Shown one piece after another: positions 1 through 11,027 of a stretch of 64,000 nucleotides of DNA (position 1 is the first letter of the stretch; each line of letters begins with the position of its first letter). The DNA lies in assembly GCF_000512585.2 (NCBI RefSeq), contig NC_089241.1, forward strand, positions 8,326,001 through 8,390,000, read 5' to 3'. Under the pieces are notes generated by a model. That model was given only the letters and a program-made list of their open reading frames with translations. It was not told the DNA's origin and did not search any database. The translations under genes and the position numbers were made by a program. The DNA is from Kwoniella bestiolae CBS 10118. Taxonomy: Eukaryota; Basidiomycota; Tremellomycetes; Tremellales; Cryptococcaceae.

Positions 1-819
1 CAATATCAGTAAATTAGGTTTAATTGACACGCCACTAACCTACTTACCAGAGATACGACTCAAGTACTGTCTACTTACCCACCCACCCAATACGACCCAG
101 ATATTCGGTTCCTTCGGTGTGTATGTGTATATACACAATATGGTACATGCGCATACGTCCACATTTACACACGACCATTGGTCGTTCTGTCATTGTTTAC
201 CGTGAGAACGTAACATTGTTACACTACTCCTGACGATCAAGGTGGGGAAGAACGTTGTGATTGAATTAGCTTCCGCTTGGGGTATGATAGCATGTGTGCT
301 TCGTTCAGTTATCTTCTATCGATCCATCGGGAGAAGCATGATCCCATTCTTCGATCCACCTTAACATGGAAATTGAAAGTGAAATGGAATGTACGTTGAA
401 CCTATCGTTCGCCGCCTATCAGGGCGAACTTGAGCAGAAGTCACAACGAACGGATGAACGGATAGGATATCAGCACGAGTATTCAGATCAGAACGACCCC
501 AAACCCATAGTGCACCTATCCATTGCTTGACGGTATCTCGATAATCCTTCCTCAACCTGGCTTACTGCTGGAACAAACAAGTCGATCACCCCAACTTTGT
601 CTTTTCCTCAATCTCAATCTCAATCTCCAAGTTCCGCATCTCATCAACAATCTCCAGATCGATGCGGACGGACCAAGTATATCATGCAATGCGTTAAGAA
701 GGTAATACATCTCCCTCACTCTCTTCGTGATGAAATATGTATCTGTACATCCTCCTGCCATAAAGACCTAAACCCCCAAGGCACCGAACCAGAACCAAAT
801 CAAATTCATTCTAATTTGT
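1..819. other. left edge, no firm gene
   Basis: No confident gene. On the minus strand, just downstream of the eL34 stop, there is a weak candidate start at 761 (MAGGCTDTYFITKR). It could splice at 720/651 into a short charged coiled-coil-like stretch (651-590: IVDEMRNLEIEIE and following residues) and then run on past 556. The second possible intron would be only about 33 nt and no family is recognised, so it is not called. The rest is AT-rich with nothing recognisable. Confidence 0.3.
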
Positions 820-1830
820 TTACTTCTTGGTGGCGGCGGCCTTGGCTTTGAGGACTCTCTTGACGATGGTGGCTTCCTCGATCAAGAAGGCTCGGGTGAT
901 TCTGTGTGGGGTATGGGGAGGTGTGATGGCGAGACGGACAAATTTGAGTTAGATAGAGTGTACGATTTCGCGAGAGAGTGAAAGTCACGATGATAGTAGT
1001 TGAAGCAGGTAATGATAAAGAAGCAAAACGATGAGCATCAACACTTTGACAAGATAATTGATTTATGGGGCGAAGCTCACCTTGACTTGACACAAGGAGC
1101 ACAGACGGAACCACCGTAAGCTCTGTTAACGGTCTTTTGTCTCTTGGAGAGGGTAGCGTCTGTGAGTTGGGATATAGAAGTCAGCACCGTGATCCAACAA
1201 AGCAATCTTCCGTCCCCGTCCCTCCAATCTTCCTCTCCATTATTTCTATTATGCCACCACTCATCACACACAACTAGCATATCTCCACATCCTTCTGGCC
1301 TCATAGAGAAATTGACTGAGAAAGAATCAGATACTAACATTGTCGGGGTCGGAGGACGGGGATCTATAAGGAGAATGATACGTCAACACTGGTATCTTTT
1401 GAGGAAGTATATGTAAATAGTTGACACTTACACCTGGGAGAGCAAGACCACAGTCACCACATTTGGGGGCGGACTAACGAGATAGCACAGATAAATCAGC
1501 ACGACTTGTCCATATGATCTGATCCGATATCCCCCTTCTACTCCTCGTTGCTCCATCGCACATGAATTCGCTATATCCTCCATGTCCAGATATCCATCCC
1601 ACCATCTCTTGAATCGTATCATCGTTCCCCAATCGACTCCTCCTACACCTACATCCCTATGCTCATCCATCCCCAACCCCAACCTCAACTCGCAATCATA
1701 ACCGCAGACTCACAGCAAGCTTCTTCAAGTGGTGAACCACCAATTTACCACCAGGAGTCTTGACGACCCTTCGTCTGTTGGAGGTGGTGTTGTATGGTTG
1801 GCGCTTTCTGAGGGTGACTCGTTGGGCCAT
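820..1830 (-). CDS. RPL34: 60S ribosomal protein eL34
   Basis: Component of the large cytosolic ribosomal subunit. Five exons are read on the minus strand: 1830-1714, 1473-1432, 1363-1339, 1159-1081 and 901-820, giving 114 residues, the usual eL34 length. The start MAQRVTLRKRQPYNT, the zinc-ribbon-like KCGDCGLALPG, RAYGGSVCAPCV (second Cys pair) and the tail ITRAFLIEEATIVKRVLKAK are family hallmarks. All donors are GT (gtgagt, gtaagt, gttagt, gtgagc) and all acceptors AG, with consistent phases. Four introns in such a short gene, one exon of only 25 bp, is typical of ribosomal protein genes in Cryptococcus-like yeasts. The start is chosen because it is the first Met and matches the family N-terminus. 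Function is certain from the sequence. Confidence 0.97.
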
Positions 1831-2503
1831 TTTGAATGATGATGTATATGGTGATACTTGAAGGATGAAGAGAGAGGGAAAGGTTATCTATTAAACAAGA
1901 TTTTGAATGTTTTGTCGAATCCTGACTGACTGAGTGAGTGGTGCAGTGGTACGGTGGTACAGTGAGAGTGGTACAATATGGTGATAGCAAAGCAGTAGCA
2001 TACAGAGAATATACAGCCTACACGTTATAGCATATACATATACAGCCAAATCTGAATCGCCGATCATATCTCCGACACCACCTGGCACAAAGAAATAATT
2101 GTGGCGGTTGATCACATCTCGCCTTCCAGCCGCTCGCTGTCGGCTATATCTCTTAACCCCGATGTTTGCGGCGTTCTGCGATATACGTCTTCATCTGGGA
2201 TGTCGATGCAAAGAGAATGTTTACTCCGCAGGCATCATGCATCATCGCAGTGTCAACAATTCAATCATTATACTTTCTGCATAGTCATTCATGAATTCGT
2301 TAGACCAGATATATATCCTATCCGTATATAATGTAAAATCAGATTAATTGTCCATTGCTAATAGGTTTGTATGGTATGAAGGGGTTGATGGATGTATGAG
2401 TATGAAGCGATACAGAGGTACAACAATGTATAACAATCAGAACGAAAAATGTCCATTTGGAATTCAGAACCAGGATATGGCTGACCCAAGAATATAGATA
2501 AGA
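1831..2503. other. intergenic between eL34 promoter and next 3' end
   Basis: Contains the eL34 promoter on the minus strand, including a repeated GGTACAGTGAG/GGTACAATATGG stretch around 1950-1980, and the 3' flank of the minus-strand gene that ends at 2504. Short frames here look random. Confidence 0.5.
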
Positions 2504-5500
2504 CTAGAGAACCGCAACAATCACCACGACAGCTACCACCCCAGCAACCAGAATCAACGGCGTCGAGATTATCGCCGCATACCGACATTTCCTGACCATC
2601 GGATCTGGGTGATATACCCATCTGAATATACCCCTCTTCTCATTCTCCTGCACCTCGGTAGTATCGGTCGTAGGAGATGGTTTGAGGATAGGCCATCCAC
2701 CTACGAACCATAGTATAGGCATGATGAACCCAAGTATGAACAGTATAAGAGGTGTACGAGATGGTCTGGAAGATGATTGAGAGGGCAAGGCTTTTTCGAC
2801 ATCTCCTAATCGAGTCGTAGCTATCTCAGGAGATGGGGTTGCAACTTCAGCCGTGGGCTGGCCAATGTCGTCCTGAGATCGATCGGTGATAGGTGGATAA
2901 GCAGGATGTTCAACCAACATTCCATTACTATCACAATCACTCTGAGAGACGATACCTCCCGCCGTAGATCCCAGGTAACAAGAGTGGTCGTAATCTTGGA
3001 GTTGCCTCTGATCCTGATCCCGAGCTGGCGGAAGACATCCAGCTCCAACTTTGTCTAATCCTTCTATTATATTCTTCCTGTCTCTCATCAACATATCCAT
3101 ATTGGTCAACAGAGGTGGCGTGGGTCTTCGGTATTTCGGTGTAGGAGGTAAAGGCGGGAGAACAGGGCGGAGGTGTGATTTCGGTGTGCGTGGAGGTGTA
3201 GAGGTTGAGACTCCCGTCAGACTGATAGGGGATAAAGGTAGAGGTGGTAGCTCTTGGAGTTGTGGAGTGCTCACGCTCCTCGTCCGACGGGGAGAGATCA
3301 AGGGATCGAGATTGTCTTGGTGTGTCGAGGAGCGAAGTCTTCGGTGGATCTTCAAAGGCGGGGTTCGGAAGTGAGATTGGGATAATGAGATCTCCGATGA
3401 ATCCCAAGAGTCCCCCTCCTCCTCTTGAGGAGGTAGTACCGGTCGATCCGACGGTCTTACTTCTGTTTCTACTTCTACTTCCAAATCCCCAACCCCATCC
3501 TGACTCTGATTTCTCGCTCTGCTCCTGTGGGTGTGCTGGCTGCTCTCGTATAGTGTCGAGGGAAGATCGTGGGGTGCATGTGGATGAGGATGAGGATACA
3601 AGATGTCCGAGGGGGTCGAATAGCTCTGACGTAGGGAGGGGTTCAAGTATTGATATTCTTTTGCGACTATCGAGCATTCTTTGGGTAGAGGAGGTTGAAT
3701 TTCCGATCTGGGTTTGCCAGTTTGGCTGGCGATCTCTTCGACTTCCGGTGTGGGGAGGGGAGGGGGTATAACGAGGTTTACTTCTATGTTGGTGCTGTTT
3801 ATGGTCAATGGGATGGACTCCATTGACATATTCATATCCTGATTGTTTTCGAGCTTCTTCTCCTTCTCGCCCTCGCTCAGAGCGATACGACTTGAAGTTT
3901 GGACAGTGGCGCTGACGCTGACCACATCGCCCTGTGCTAAGAAACTCGAAATCTTGTTCCTCGTATTCGACCTCGTTGTGTTGCTGTTGCTGATCATCCC
4001 TTCCTCCCCATATTGAAAATCCTCTTTATTGTCCACCGATGGTCCCGCTTCATCTGCCAATTCATCTCTCAACCAGTTCCCGAGGAAACCCAGTCCCCAA
4101 TTAGTCGGTGCGGAAGAAGAAGCAGAAGATCCCCCCAAGTCAATGGGAGTACCTAATCTGTGTTTCTCCTTCATTTCGCCGATGTTGGTGTTATGTTTCC
4201 TGAGCGTACGTTGAGGCTGGCTAGTGGAAGGTATACATCCTGCCTCTGGACCGTTCTCACTTGATTTACTCGGCGATTCTTCCAGCCCGGGCGAAGGGAC
4301 TCTAGGAGCCATAGCAAAAGTTCCAACAGGTAAAGGAGCAGAGGGGGTGTTGGCATCGAACCATGTACCCTGGTCAAAGAGAGGGGATCGAAGCCAAGCC
4401 TTCTCACTCATCAGCTTGGTTCCATGTTGTAGTCCCTGTTCCAGGGCCAGATCATGTAAACTACTGGCATAAGAATATCTAAACGGGTTGGAACTTGCGT
4501 AACTCTCATTCGAATGACCTTCTTCAGACTGGCTGATGTCCTCGTTGAGATCGGGTGTTCGATGCTCGAGATCCGACGACGGGACTGGAGAAGCATTGTA
4601 AGGATTCAACGGCGGGGGCGCAAGCCAAGTGGGAGGAGCGAGGTATGGATCAAAAGTGTTTTCCACAGGTCTAGGGGGTATGGGAGGAGCTGGTGCATGC
4701 TTGTTGGGAGGTGACCAGATAGGTTCCCGAGGCTGTTGAACGCCCGGTCGTTCGTTCCAAGCTTTCACCAGTTGATGATAGAAGTTTGGATCTTCAACTT
4801 CTCTTGAGCCTACACCCTCCAGTTGTCGCACAGTATGAGCAATGGCGACTATCCGCTTTCTCCTTCTCTTGACTTTCTCGGGTGAGTCCAGCACTTCTTC
4901 TCTTTCTTGTTCTACACCTGCACTCTCCTCAGATATCGAAGGAACATAATGAGCGGCCGTCCGAAGTTCGACGGTTTCGCCGGAGAAAGACGATGCCCAG
5001 GAATAAGTCGAATTGTTCCCATGACTATCTACCGAAGAAACATCGTTGAGCTGAGGTCTGGCTTTTGATTTGGCAGGAAGAGGTGGAAGAGGTGGTGAAG
5101 GGCAGCCAAGAGCTAGACCAAGTTGGTTTGGAGTGATCAATGCCAAATCGGGTGAATTGACATCGGATGGGATAGGTGATGATAGATCGGGAGTATCGAC
5201 TTCGGTAGGGGTGATAATTTCAGTTCGGACAGAGAACCTTCTTTGACTTTGATGCGATACTTGCGATTCAGAGTCATGCTGGACAAACAAAGTACTAGGT
5301 TTAGTCAGAGGTTGACGGCGAGCCAACAGACTCAAAGGTCTCCAACCGATCCTGGTATCCATATCGGCATTTTCCTTGTCGTTGTTCGAATGGTACGCCA
5401 TAGTCTGCCGCTTCATCCTTCCGATCCGTCTAGCTTCCTCCAACTTCTGTTTTTCAACCAGTAACATCCTCTCTCGTTCTTCTTTCGAGAGCTGTTCTAC

Positions 5501-5704
5501 GTCCAGATGGAGATGCGCGAACTCGTTGAGATGCTGTTCTTGGAATATCCTAACTGAAGATGGCATGTTTCTGATCGACGATAGCGGTTTAGGTCCTGAG
5601 GGAGGATGATTATCCCTTGACGAGGATAATCTGCGGGATGAGGAGGAAGAAGGGGAGGGTGGGAGTGGTGGTAAAGTCGTTATATCAGACATTATAGTGG
5701 TCAT
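2504..5704 (-). CDS. Ser/Pro-rich protein with C-terminal membrane anchors (unknown function)
   Basis: A single open frame of 1066 residues with no obvious intron. The N-terminal ~970 residues are low in hydrophobics and rich in Ser, Pro, Glu and Arg, with many PPLPP-type proline stretches that could bind SH3 or WW domains and many SP/TP sites. A conserved-looking block near the N-terminus (about residues 50-115) is Lys/Glu-rich (LHLDVEQLSKEERERMLLVE, then RRIGRMKRQTMAYH). The C-terminus has two hydrophobic segments, TPLILFILGFIMPILWFVGG and the final IISTPLILVAGVVAVVVIVAVL region, separated by about 50 residues containing W and HPDPMVRKCR. This predicts a membrane-anchored protein with a large cytosolic tail. 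Similar serine-rich, tail-anchored fungal proteins exist, but I do not know a function. The minus strand is clearly the coding one; long frames on the opposite strand mirror the biased composition. Confidence 0.85.
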   Translation of the reverse strand: MTTIMSDITTLPPLPPSPSSSSSRRLSSSRDNHPPSGPKPLSSIRNMPSSVRIFQEQHLNEFAHLHLDVEQLSKEERERMLLVEKQKLEEARRIGRMKRQTMAYHSNNDKENADMDTRIGWRPLSLLARRQPLTKPSTLFVQHDSESQVSHQSQRRFSVRTEIITPTEVDTPDLSSPIPSDVNSPDLALITPNQLGLALGCPSPPLPPLPAKSKARPQLNDVSSVDSHGNNSTYSWASSFSGETVELRTAAHYVPSISEESAGVEQEREEVLDSPEKVKRRRKRIVAIAHTVRQLEGVGSREVEDPNFYHQLVKAWNERPGVQQPREPIWSPPNKHAPAPPIPPRPVENTFDPYLAPPTWLAPPPLNPYNASPVPSSDLEHRTPDLNEDISQSEEGHSNESYASSNPFRYSYASSLHDLALEQGLQHGTKLMSEKAWLRSPLFDQGTWFDANTPSAPLPVGTFAMAPRVPSPGLEESPSKSSENGPEAGCIPSTSQPQRTLRKHNTNIGEMKEKHRLGTPIDLGGSSASSSAPTNWGLGFLGNWLRDELADEAGPSVDNKEDFQYGEEGMISNSNTTRSNTRNKISSFLAQGDVVSVSATVQTSSRIALSEGEKEKKLENNQDMNMSMESIPLTINSTNIEVNLVIPPPLPTPEVEEIASQTGKPRSEIQPPLPKECSIVAKEYQYLNPSLRQSYSTPSDILYPHPHPHAPHDLPSTLYESSQHTHRSRARNQSQDGVGDLEVEVETEVRPSDRPVLPPQEEEGDSWDSSEISLSQSHFRTPPLKIHRRLRSSTHQDNLDPLISPRRTRSVSTPQLQELPPLPLSPISLTGVSTSTPPRTPKSHLRPVLPPLPPTPKYRRPTPPLLTNMDMLMRDRKNIIEGLDKVGAGCLPPARDQDQRQLQDYDHSCYLGSTAGGIVSQSDCDSNGMLVEHPAYPPITDRSQDDIGQPTAEVATPSPEIATTRLGDVEKALPSQSSSRPSRTPLILFILGFIMPILWFVGGWPILKPSPTTDTTEVQENEKRGIFRWVYHPDPMVRKCRYAAIISTPLILVAGVVAVVVIVAVL

Positions 5705-6882
5705 TTTGGTAGAAAAGAAAAGCGGCTGAACGGAGGAATTTCTTCAGCAAGTGTTCCGTTATCCTTTCATGAGGGTCAAGTATAAGACATCCATGTGCGT
5801 ATGGATGTGCAGATATATATAATTTATTGACTCACGTTTCACCACTTGACCGCTTTTCTGAATCGGATTGAAATGATCAAGCTGTCGGGTAAGTTGATGG
5901 CGATTAATCTTGAGTTTTCGTGATATAAATGGGTCGCTCAAGGTTGAATGCATTTGGACATGGCATCATGTCTCTTGAGCTTATCTTTGATGACAATTTT
6001 ATGAATGGTAGCGGGTGAACATTAATCGTATTGTTTTGAATTGAAGGCTTCGATAGGGGGTGGGGGGTGAAACAGGATACTTTTGTGCTTTTGGTGAGTT
6101 TTGATTATAAATGGTCCAGGGAGGGACGCTGCTCTGTTGTATATGCTGATATCTGCTGGTGTCAATGAGTGTGGTGGTGATGTCGATGATGGTATATTAT
6201 AATGCATGGACGATGTCGGTGATGATGATGCTGATGATGAATGGCTAGATTGAAGCTCAAGGATGTTTGTGTATGCAGTGTATTACTATAAGTTGTTTGT
6301 TACTGTTACCCCCTTTCCCCACCTTTTCGTACCTTGTTACAGTAATGGATTAGACGTGACTGATTTCTTTTTCCCTTCTTTCTCTACTGAATGCAAACCT
6401 AGATGTATATTTTACCACAAGTGGCAAGTGGCAATCATCCCGTGATGTAATCCTATGGCCATATTCCCATGTGAAATGTTTCATCATCCCCTTGACCATC
6501 CGATAGGACACTGCTACAAAGGCTTCAGAATAATCCAGGGCTATGCCACGTTATCACGCACGAACATGTGTTCTGGAATTCATGATTCGACACCCGTAGG
6601 AACCAATACCTGCAGGATAGAGATTGAAAGTAGGGTTGGATGCATTGGAATTTCACCGTGAAATATACTTGTAGGGTTGATCATCGTCTGGTGTCAGTGT
6701 ATGACCATTCAAAAAGCTGATATGCTCATATCAATCATTCATAAAACGTCGTAACATCTTACCAATAACAACAAAGGTCCGTGTATATCTATCAAATACA
6801 GCTTACCCAGCCATCCACCACCAAATGTCTCATTCGAAGATATTATATGGATTAAAATAAAGATCCCCCCTGAACAGTCCGA
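5705..6882. other. intergenic, promoter of the Ser/Pro-rich gene and 3' flank of the kinase gene
   Basis: About 1.2 kb without a supported gene. It holds the upstream region of the minus-strand gene starting at 5704 and the 3' flank of the kinase gene ending at 6883. A GATGATG-type trinucleotide-rich tract lies around 6200-6240. No further structure was seen. Confidence 0.5.
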
Positions 6883-9800
6883 CTAAAATGACAGAGCTCT
6901 ATTCCTAACCGTACCAGAGGTCATACCACTCTTCGTAACATTACTATTCCCATTTTCATCCCAATCTCCATTACCTCGCAGAGTATCCTCGGAGATATCC
7001 TTGAGATGTGATAATTCACCTAGATGACCATATCGAGATTCGCCAAGAGAGGGCGATTTGAAGGTCCATCCTTTGAATGCGAGGCTGAGTGGCGAGGTGA
7101 TTAGATAAAATGCAAACTCCGCTATCAGGCTGATCGATGGAGTTTTGGAGGAATGACAAAAGCGACGACTGAGGGAGGAGTAACTCACTTCTTCCTAATT
7201 TCCAGTAAATACGCACCATGAGTTTTATCCCGCAATAATGGGTCTTTGGTGGCATTCGCTGCAGCTCCATTGGCAGGAGCGAGTGGCTGATGGAGATATC
7301 GCTCGATCAGTATCGCATTATCGCCCAAGACGAACGACAGGAAGGTCTACCCACCTCATCAGGTATATCATCATCGAAATGCCTCGTATCGTCCTCAGCA
7401 TAAAGATCAGGATGGTACGGCGGTGTCTGTCGGTGTAGATCTGCGACATCGCACATACCGAATCAGCTTATTCTTCATGGGACGACACTCGATACCGTAT
7501 AACATGTATTATATGTCACGTAAGTAAGTTTTCCTCATTCAAGATAGACCGATGAGATAAACCCACTATCAAAGTCAATCCCCTTGAACCACTTATGTCC
7601 CTTGATCATCTCCGCACCATCGTTACCCAGCCCTTTGGCCAGATTCGCATGTCGGCCATTCAATGCACTTCCCTTATTTGACGAAGTGAGGATCGACGAT
7701 TTCTCAAGTGGGGTCGTACCTAGTCGATCTTCAGGTTCGCACAGTAGAGAAGTCATCAGGTCAAGACAATCGGGCGAAAGGCGAGGTTTGGGTGGGAATT
7801 TGAGGGTGGTTTTCCAGTTTAGACTATACATAAGAAGGGATATCAGTTAAGAGTAATATCATTGAGCACTCCCGATGACATATCCGAGGGACACAACATT
7901 GGGACTGATAACTTACATCTTCTGTCGAGTGACATGCCGCTAAAAAATTGATGATCAGTCAGCTATGTCTCAAATATGAGTTATGGTAAATAGCAGCGTA
8001 GTAGCTCGGACTCACCGACGAGCTAACGAATGGTGGATAACCATACAGACTTTCGTACACTATTGAGGTTCAAGGAGCATACAGATCAGCCAATGATACA
8101 CACTAAGAAGCGATCGATCAAGATAACTCACTTATGATACCTAAGGACCACCAGTCACAGCTGAAACCGTAACCCTGACCACGAATCACCTCGGGAGCTG
8201 TTTATCGAGATGCCATGGTCAGATAAGACAAAACTCTGGGAGACTGGGGTAAGCTGAGGATCCTCACCCATATACGAGTTTGTCCTGTATAACATATTTC
8301 ATAATCAGCTCGTGTCCATCTACTCATCATCTCGCTGGGAGTCCAGTCCATCATGCCGAATCGTAAAGGTCATGTCCAGAGTAACGCCACTCTTACTCAC
8401 CCACAAACCGAATAAGCCAACGCCCTCCTCTTCCCCTCTCTCCAAGTCAACAGATTCTGTCCCTTATCCAACCATTCCTTCCCCATGATCTTCTCCACAT
8501 CCTCCTTCTTCATCCTCTTGGTCTTCACCGAGGGGTACTCAAGGTCGATACCATGCTTTCGAAGTATAGCCAATCTCTGATGTTCGTAGTAACTCGTATC
8601 GTGTGCCCAGTGAAGATCAGTTGCCAGGCCAAAATCGGAAATTCGTATATGTCCTTGCTTGGTAAACAGGAAGTTGTCAGGTTTGGTATCTCGATGTATA
8701 AACCCTAATGAATGTGTTTCTTCCAATGCTAAGACCATCTCAGCGATGTAGAACTTCGTCATCTCCTCTGGGAAGGTATCCCGTTCTACCAGCAGGTTTA
8801 ATAGGTCCCCACCACCCATGAACTCCAGTACGAGGTAGAGGTGGTCGGTATCTTGGAAGGCGTAGTACAACTGGACTATCCATGATGGTCGGATGAGAGA
8901 GTCGGTATCTCCACCTAGGACATTGGAGGAGAGTTGGCGCGAAGCGGCAGCGGCGAGGAGATCTTTCTCTGCTCGCACATGGCCTTCTTGCGATTTACGG
9001 AGCATGCTGGGTGTACAGGACAGATGAGCTTATAATAACCATTGTAAGACCTAAAGGAAGAAACTTTGACTCACTCTGCTTTCCGAAGCTCAAGGTACGT
9101 TACGCATTACAAAAATCAGCTTGAACCATGCCATCCGTTACAATCCCGCATCGAGGCAGCAAGATAACCCCCACTCACCTGCTTCATAGCTACTAATCTA
9201 CCTGACTCCCTCTCCCTAGCAATCCTAACAACCCCAAACGCGCCATGCCCAATGACCCTACCCAGTTCAAATCCTTTCACATCGACCTTCTTCCTCCTCT
9301 CTCTTAATATCCTATTCTCCTCTTTCTGCAACTCCTCTCTCCTCGCCATCTTCTCATCGTCAGACATGAACCTATTCTCAGGTAACGCAAAAGTCGATTC
9401 TAATTTGGCTAGTCTCCTAGCTCGATTCAAAACGTAATTTCCAGGATGGACAGGTTTGCTATCATCGCTATGAGCACGAGGAGGAGAGTATCCAACAACG
9501 TTTACAAGAGGGGTTTTAAGGAGAGAATGATAATACTGTTCGAAGTATAGCGCGATCGACATGGATTTCTCGAGGGTTTCAAGCGAAGGTTTGATAATTC
9601 GGAATGGTAGTGTGGTGAATATCTCCTGTGCCTTCGGTCTGGCATCTTTCCTGCGAGATGGCGTGGGTGGACTGGAAGGTTTCTCCTCAATTGAGGGGAG
9701 AGGTGGATAATCTTCAATAACAGCCTCTTCGCTCTTGGTAGTAGGGCTAGCCTCGATGGGGGTTGGTAAAGCAGATATCGATTTCTTCTTGATCTGCAGT

Positions 9801-11027
9801 GGCTTGGTGTTACCTTTGGCCAGATCGGGAGAAGCGAAGGGTATAGGATGGTTCAATGGGCTGGTAGGTGTTCGCACGACTCTATGTCCAGTCGAAGAAG
9901 CGTCGTCAAAGTAGCCTTGGAAATTCGCGATGGCTATTGGGGTAGATCCGCCAGTCAACAGCGGGGAAATTGAAGTTTTGCCCGTGGACCGTGAATTGTA
10001 GGCATTGATCCCACTGGTACGGGTCAGGATTGTGGGTCGGGCTTTATTGTTGCTCTTGAGGAGGGTGTTGGTGGTAGAGTAGATGGACGAGGGGAGACCG
10101 TTGACTACTCTAAGGGTACCAGGTGCCTTGCTATGAGATTCAGTCAGCCAACGGTCGGTTATCCTTGTATAGGATTGGGTGAATGAAATTTGAGATATGC
10201 CTTGACAGCTGATGCACTCACAGGTCTTCCATATCTGTGTTGGCCAGATCACGAGTCCGAGCAGTAGCTTCTACCACGGCAGCTACAGCTCTGGCTTGCT
10301 GTTCTCTCGCTCGTGCTTTGACCAGTTCTTTGATGGGGTACGCCCATGCTGGGTCTGCGCAGCGATTCAATCAGTACGCTGACACGTACCAGAGGGGAAG
10401 GTAGGCTGAGAGAACATTGAGGTGCTGGTGACATAGATCATAGCGGATAGACGTCGAATTGGACTTACCGCCAAGTTTGTCCCCTACTCCTTCTATAGAC
10501 CATCTCAGCAGTAGTTCCGTAGCCTCTTCGAACGTTGAAGCGTGAAAGATATGTCTATGTACTCATATCAGCTGTCATCATAACATAATATATTTTCATG
10601 CAAGCGATCACATCACGCACCTAAAATCCGTAGGATACCCAATCATCTTCTTATCAATCTTCCTCTTCTTCAACTCCGAGACTTTCCATTCCTCCCTTCC
10701 ATTCCCCGCTCCAACCCTCCCACCACCTCTAGCATATCCTCTCGCTCTCCCCCCTCTCGCCACCGATGAAGAGGAAGGTAAGAAAGGTCTGGTGGTCACT
10801 TCCTCCTGGATCAACCGGACATAAGAATCTGCTCGGGGTAGAGGATCAGGTAATCTCGGATAACCTCTGAGTAGTGGTGAAGGGGAGTTGTACTTCGATG
10901 ATTGTGGGTTGGAAGCGAGGTTGACTCCTAATTTGGATGGTGTGGATGCTACGAGGGAGACGAGGTCGTTGTATCCCGAGTGTATAAGAGGTGGGGGAGT
11001 GGGTCGTGAGGTGGTGAATGTTGTCAT
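6883..11027 (-). CDS. CBK1: NDR-family Ser/Thr kinase (Cbk1/Ukc1/Orb6 type) with N-terminal CRIB motif
   Basis: Predicted morphogenesis (RAM pathway) kinase of the AGC/NDR group. Exons on the minus strand: 11027-10621, 10554-10469, 10354-10222, 10130-9179, 9088-9075, 9006-8401, 8284-8268, 8197-8132, 8059-8016, 7939-7917, 7823-7567, 7440-7355, 7286-7189, 7084-6883. They join in frame to 996 residues. Seen: a CRIB-like IGYPTDFRHIFH at residues 129-140; a Mob-binding-type region LEKSMSIALYFEQYYHSLLK; glycine loop GHGAFG 503-508; catalytic Lys 525; HRDTKPDN 635-642 (Thr where NDR kinases usually have Ile/Leu); DFG 655-657; the NDR insert ATDLHWAHDTSYYEHQR; TNSYMAPEV; and a C-terminal hydrophobic motif AFKGWTFK. 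Exons of 14, 17 and 23 bp occur. Alternative: exons 1-3 alone end at a TGA overlapping the exon-3 donor, giving a 209-residue CRIB protein, with the kinase starting separately. Kinase identity is certain; the fusion is likely. Confidence 0.88.

Noticed and set aside
360..761. Possible small coiled-coil gene downstream of eL34 on the minus strand
   Set aside because: Needs an intron of about 33 nt and matches no known family; mentioned in the left-edge entry only.
3051..3771. Overlapping plus-strand frames of 107 and 175 residues
   Set aside because: Antisense to the 1066-residue Ser/Pro-rich gene; no independent support.
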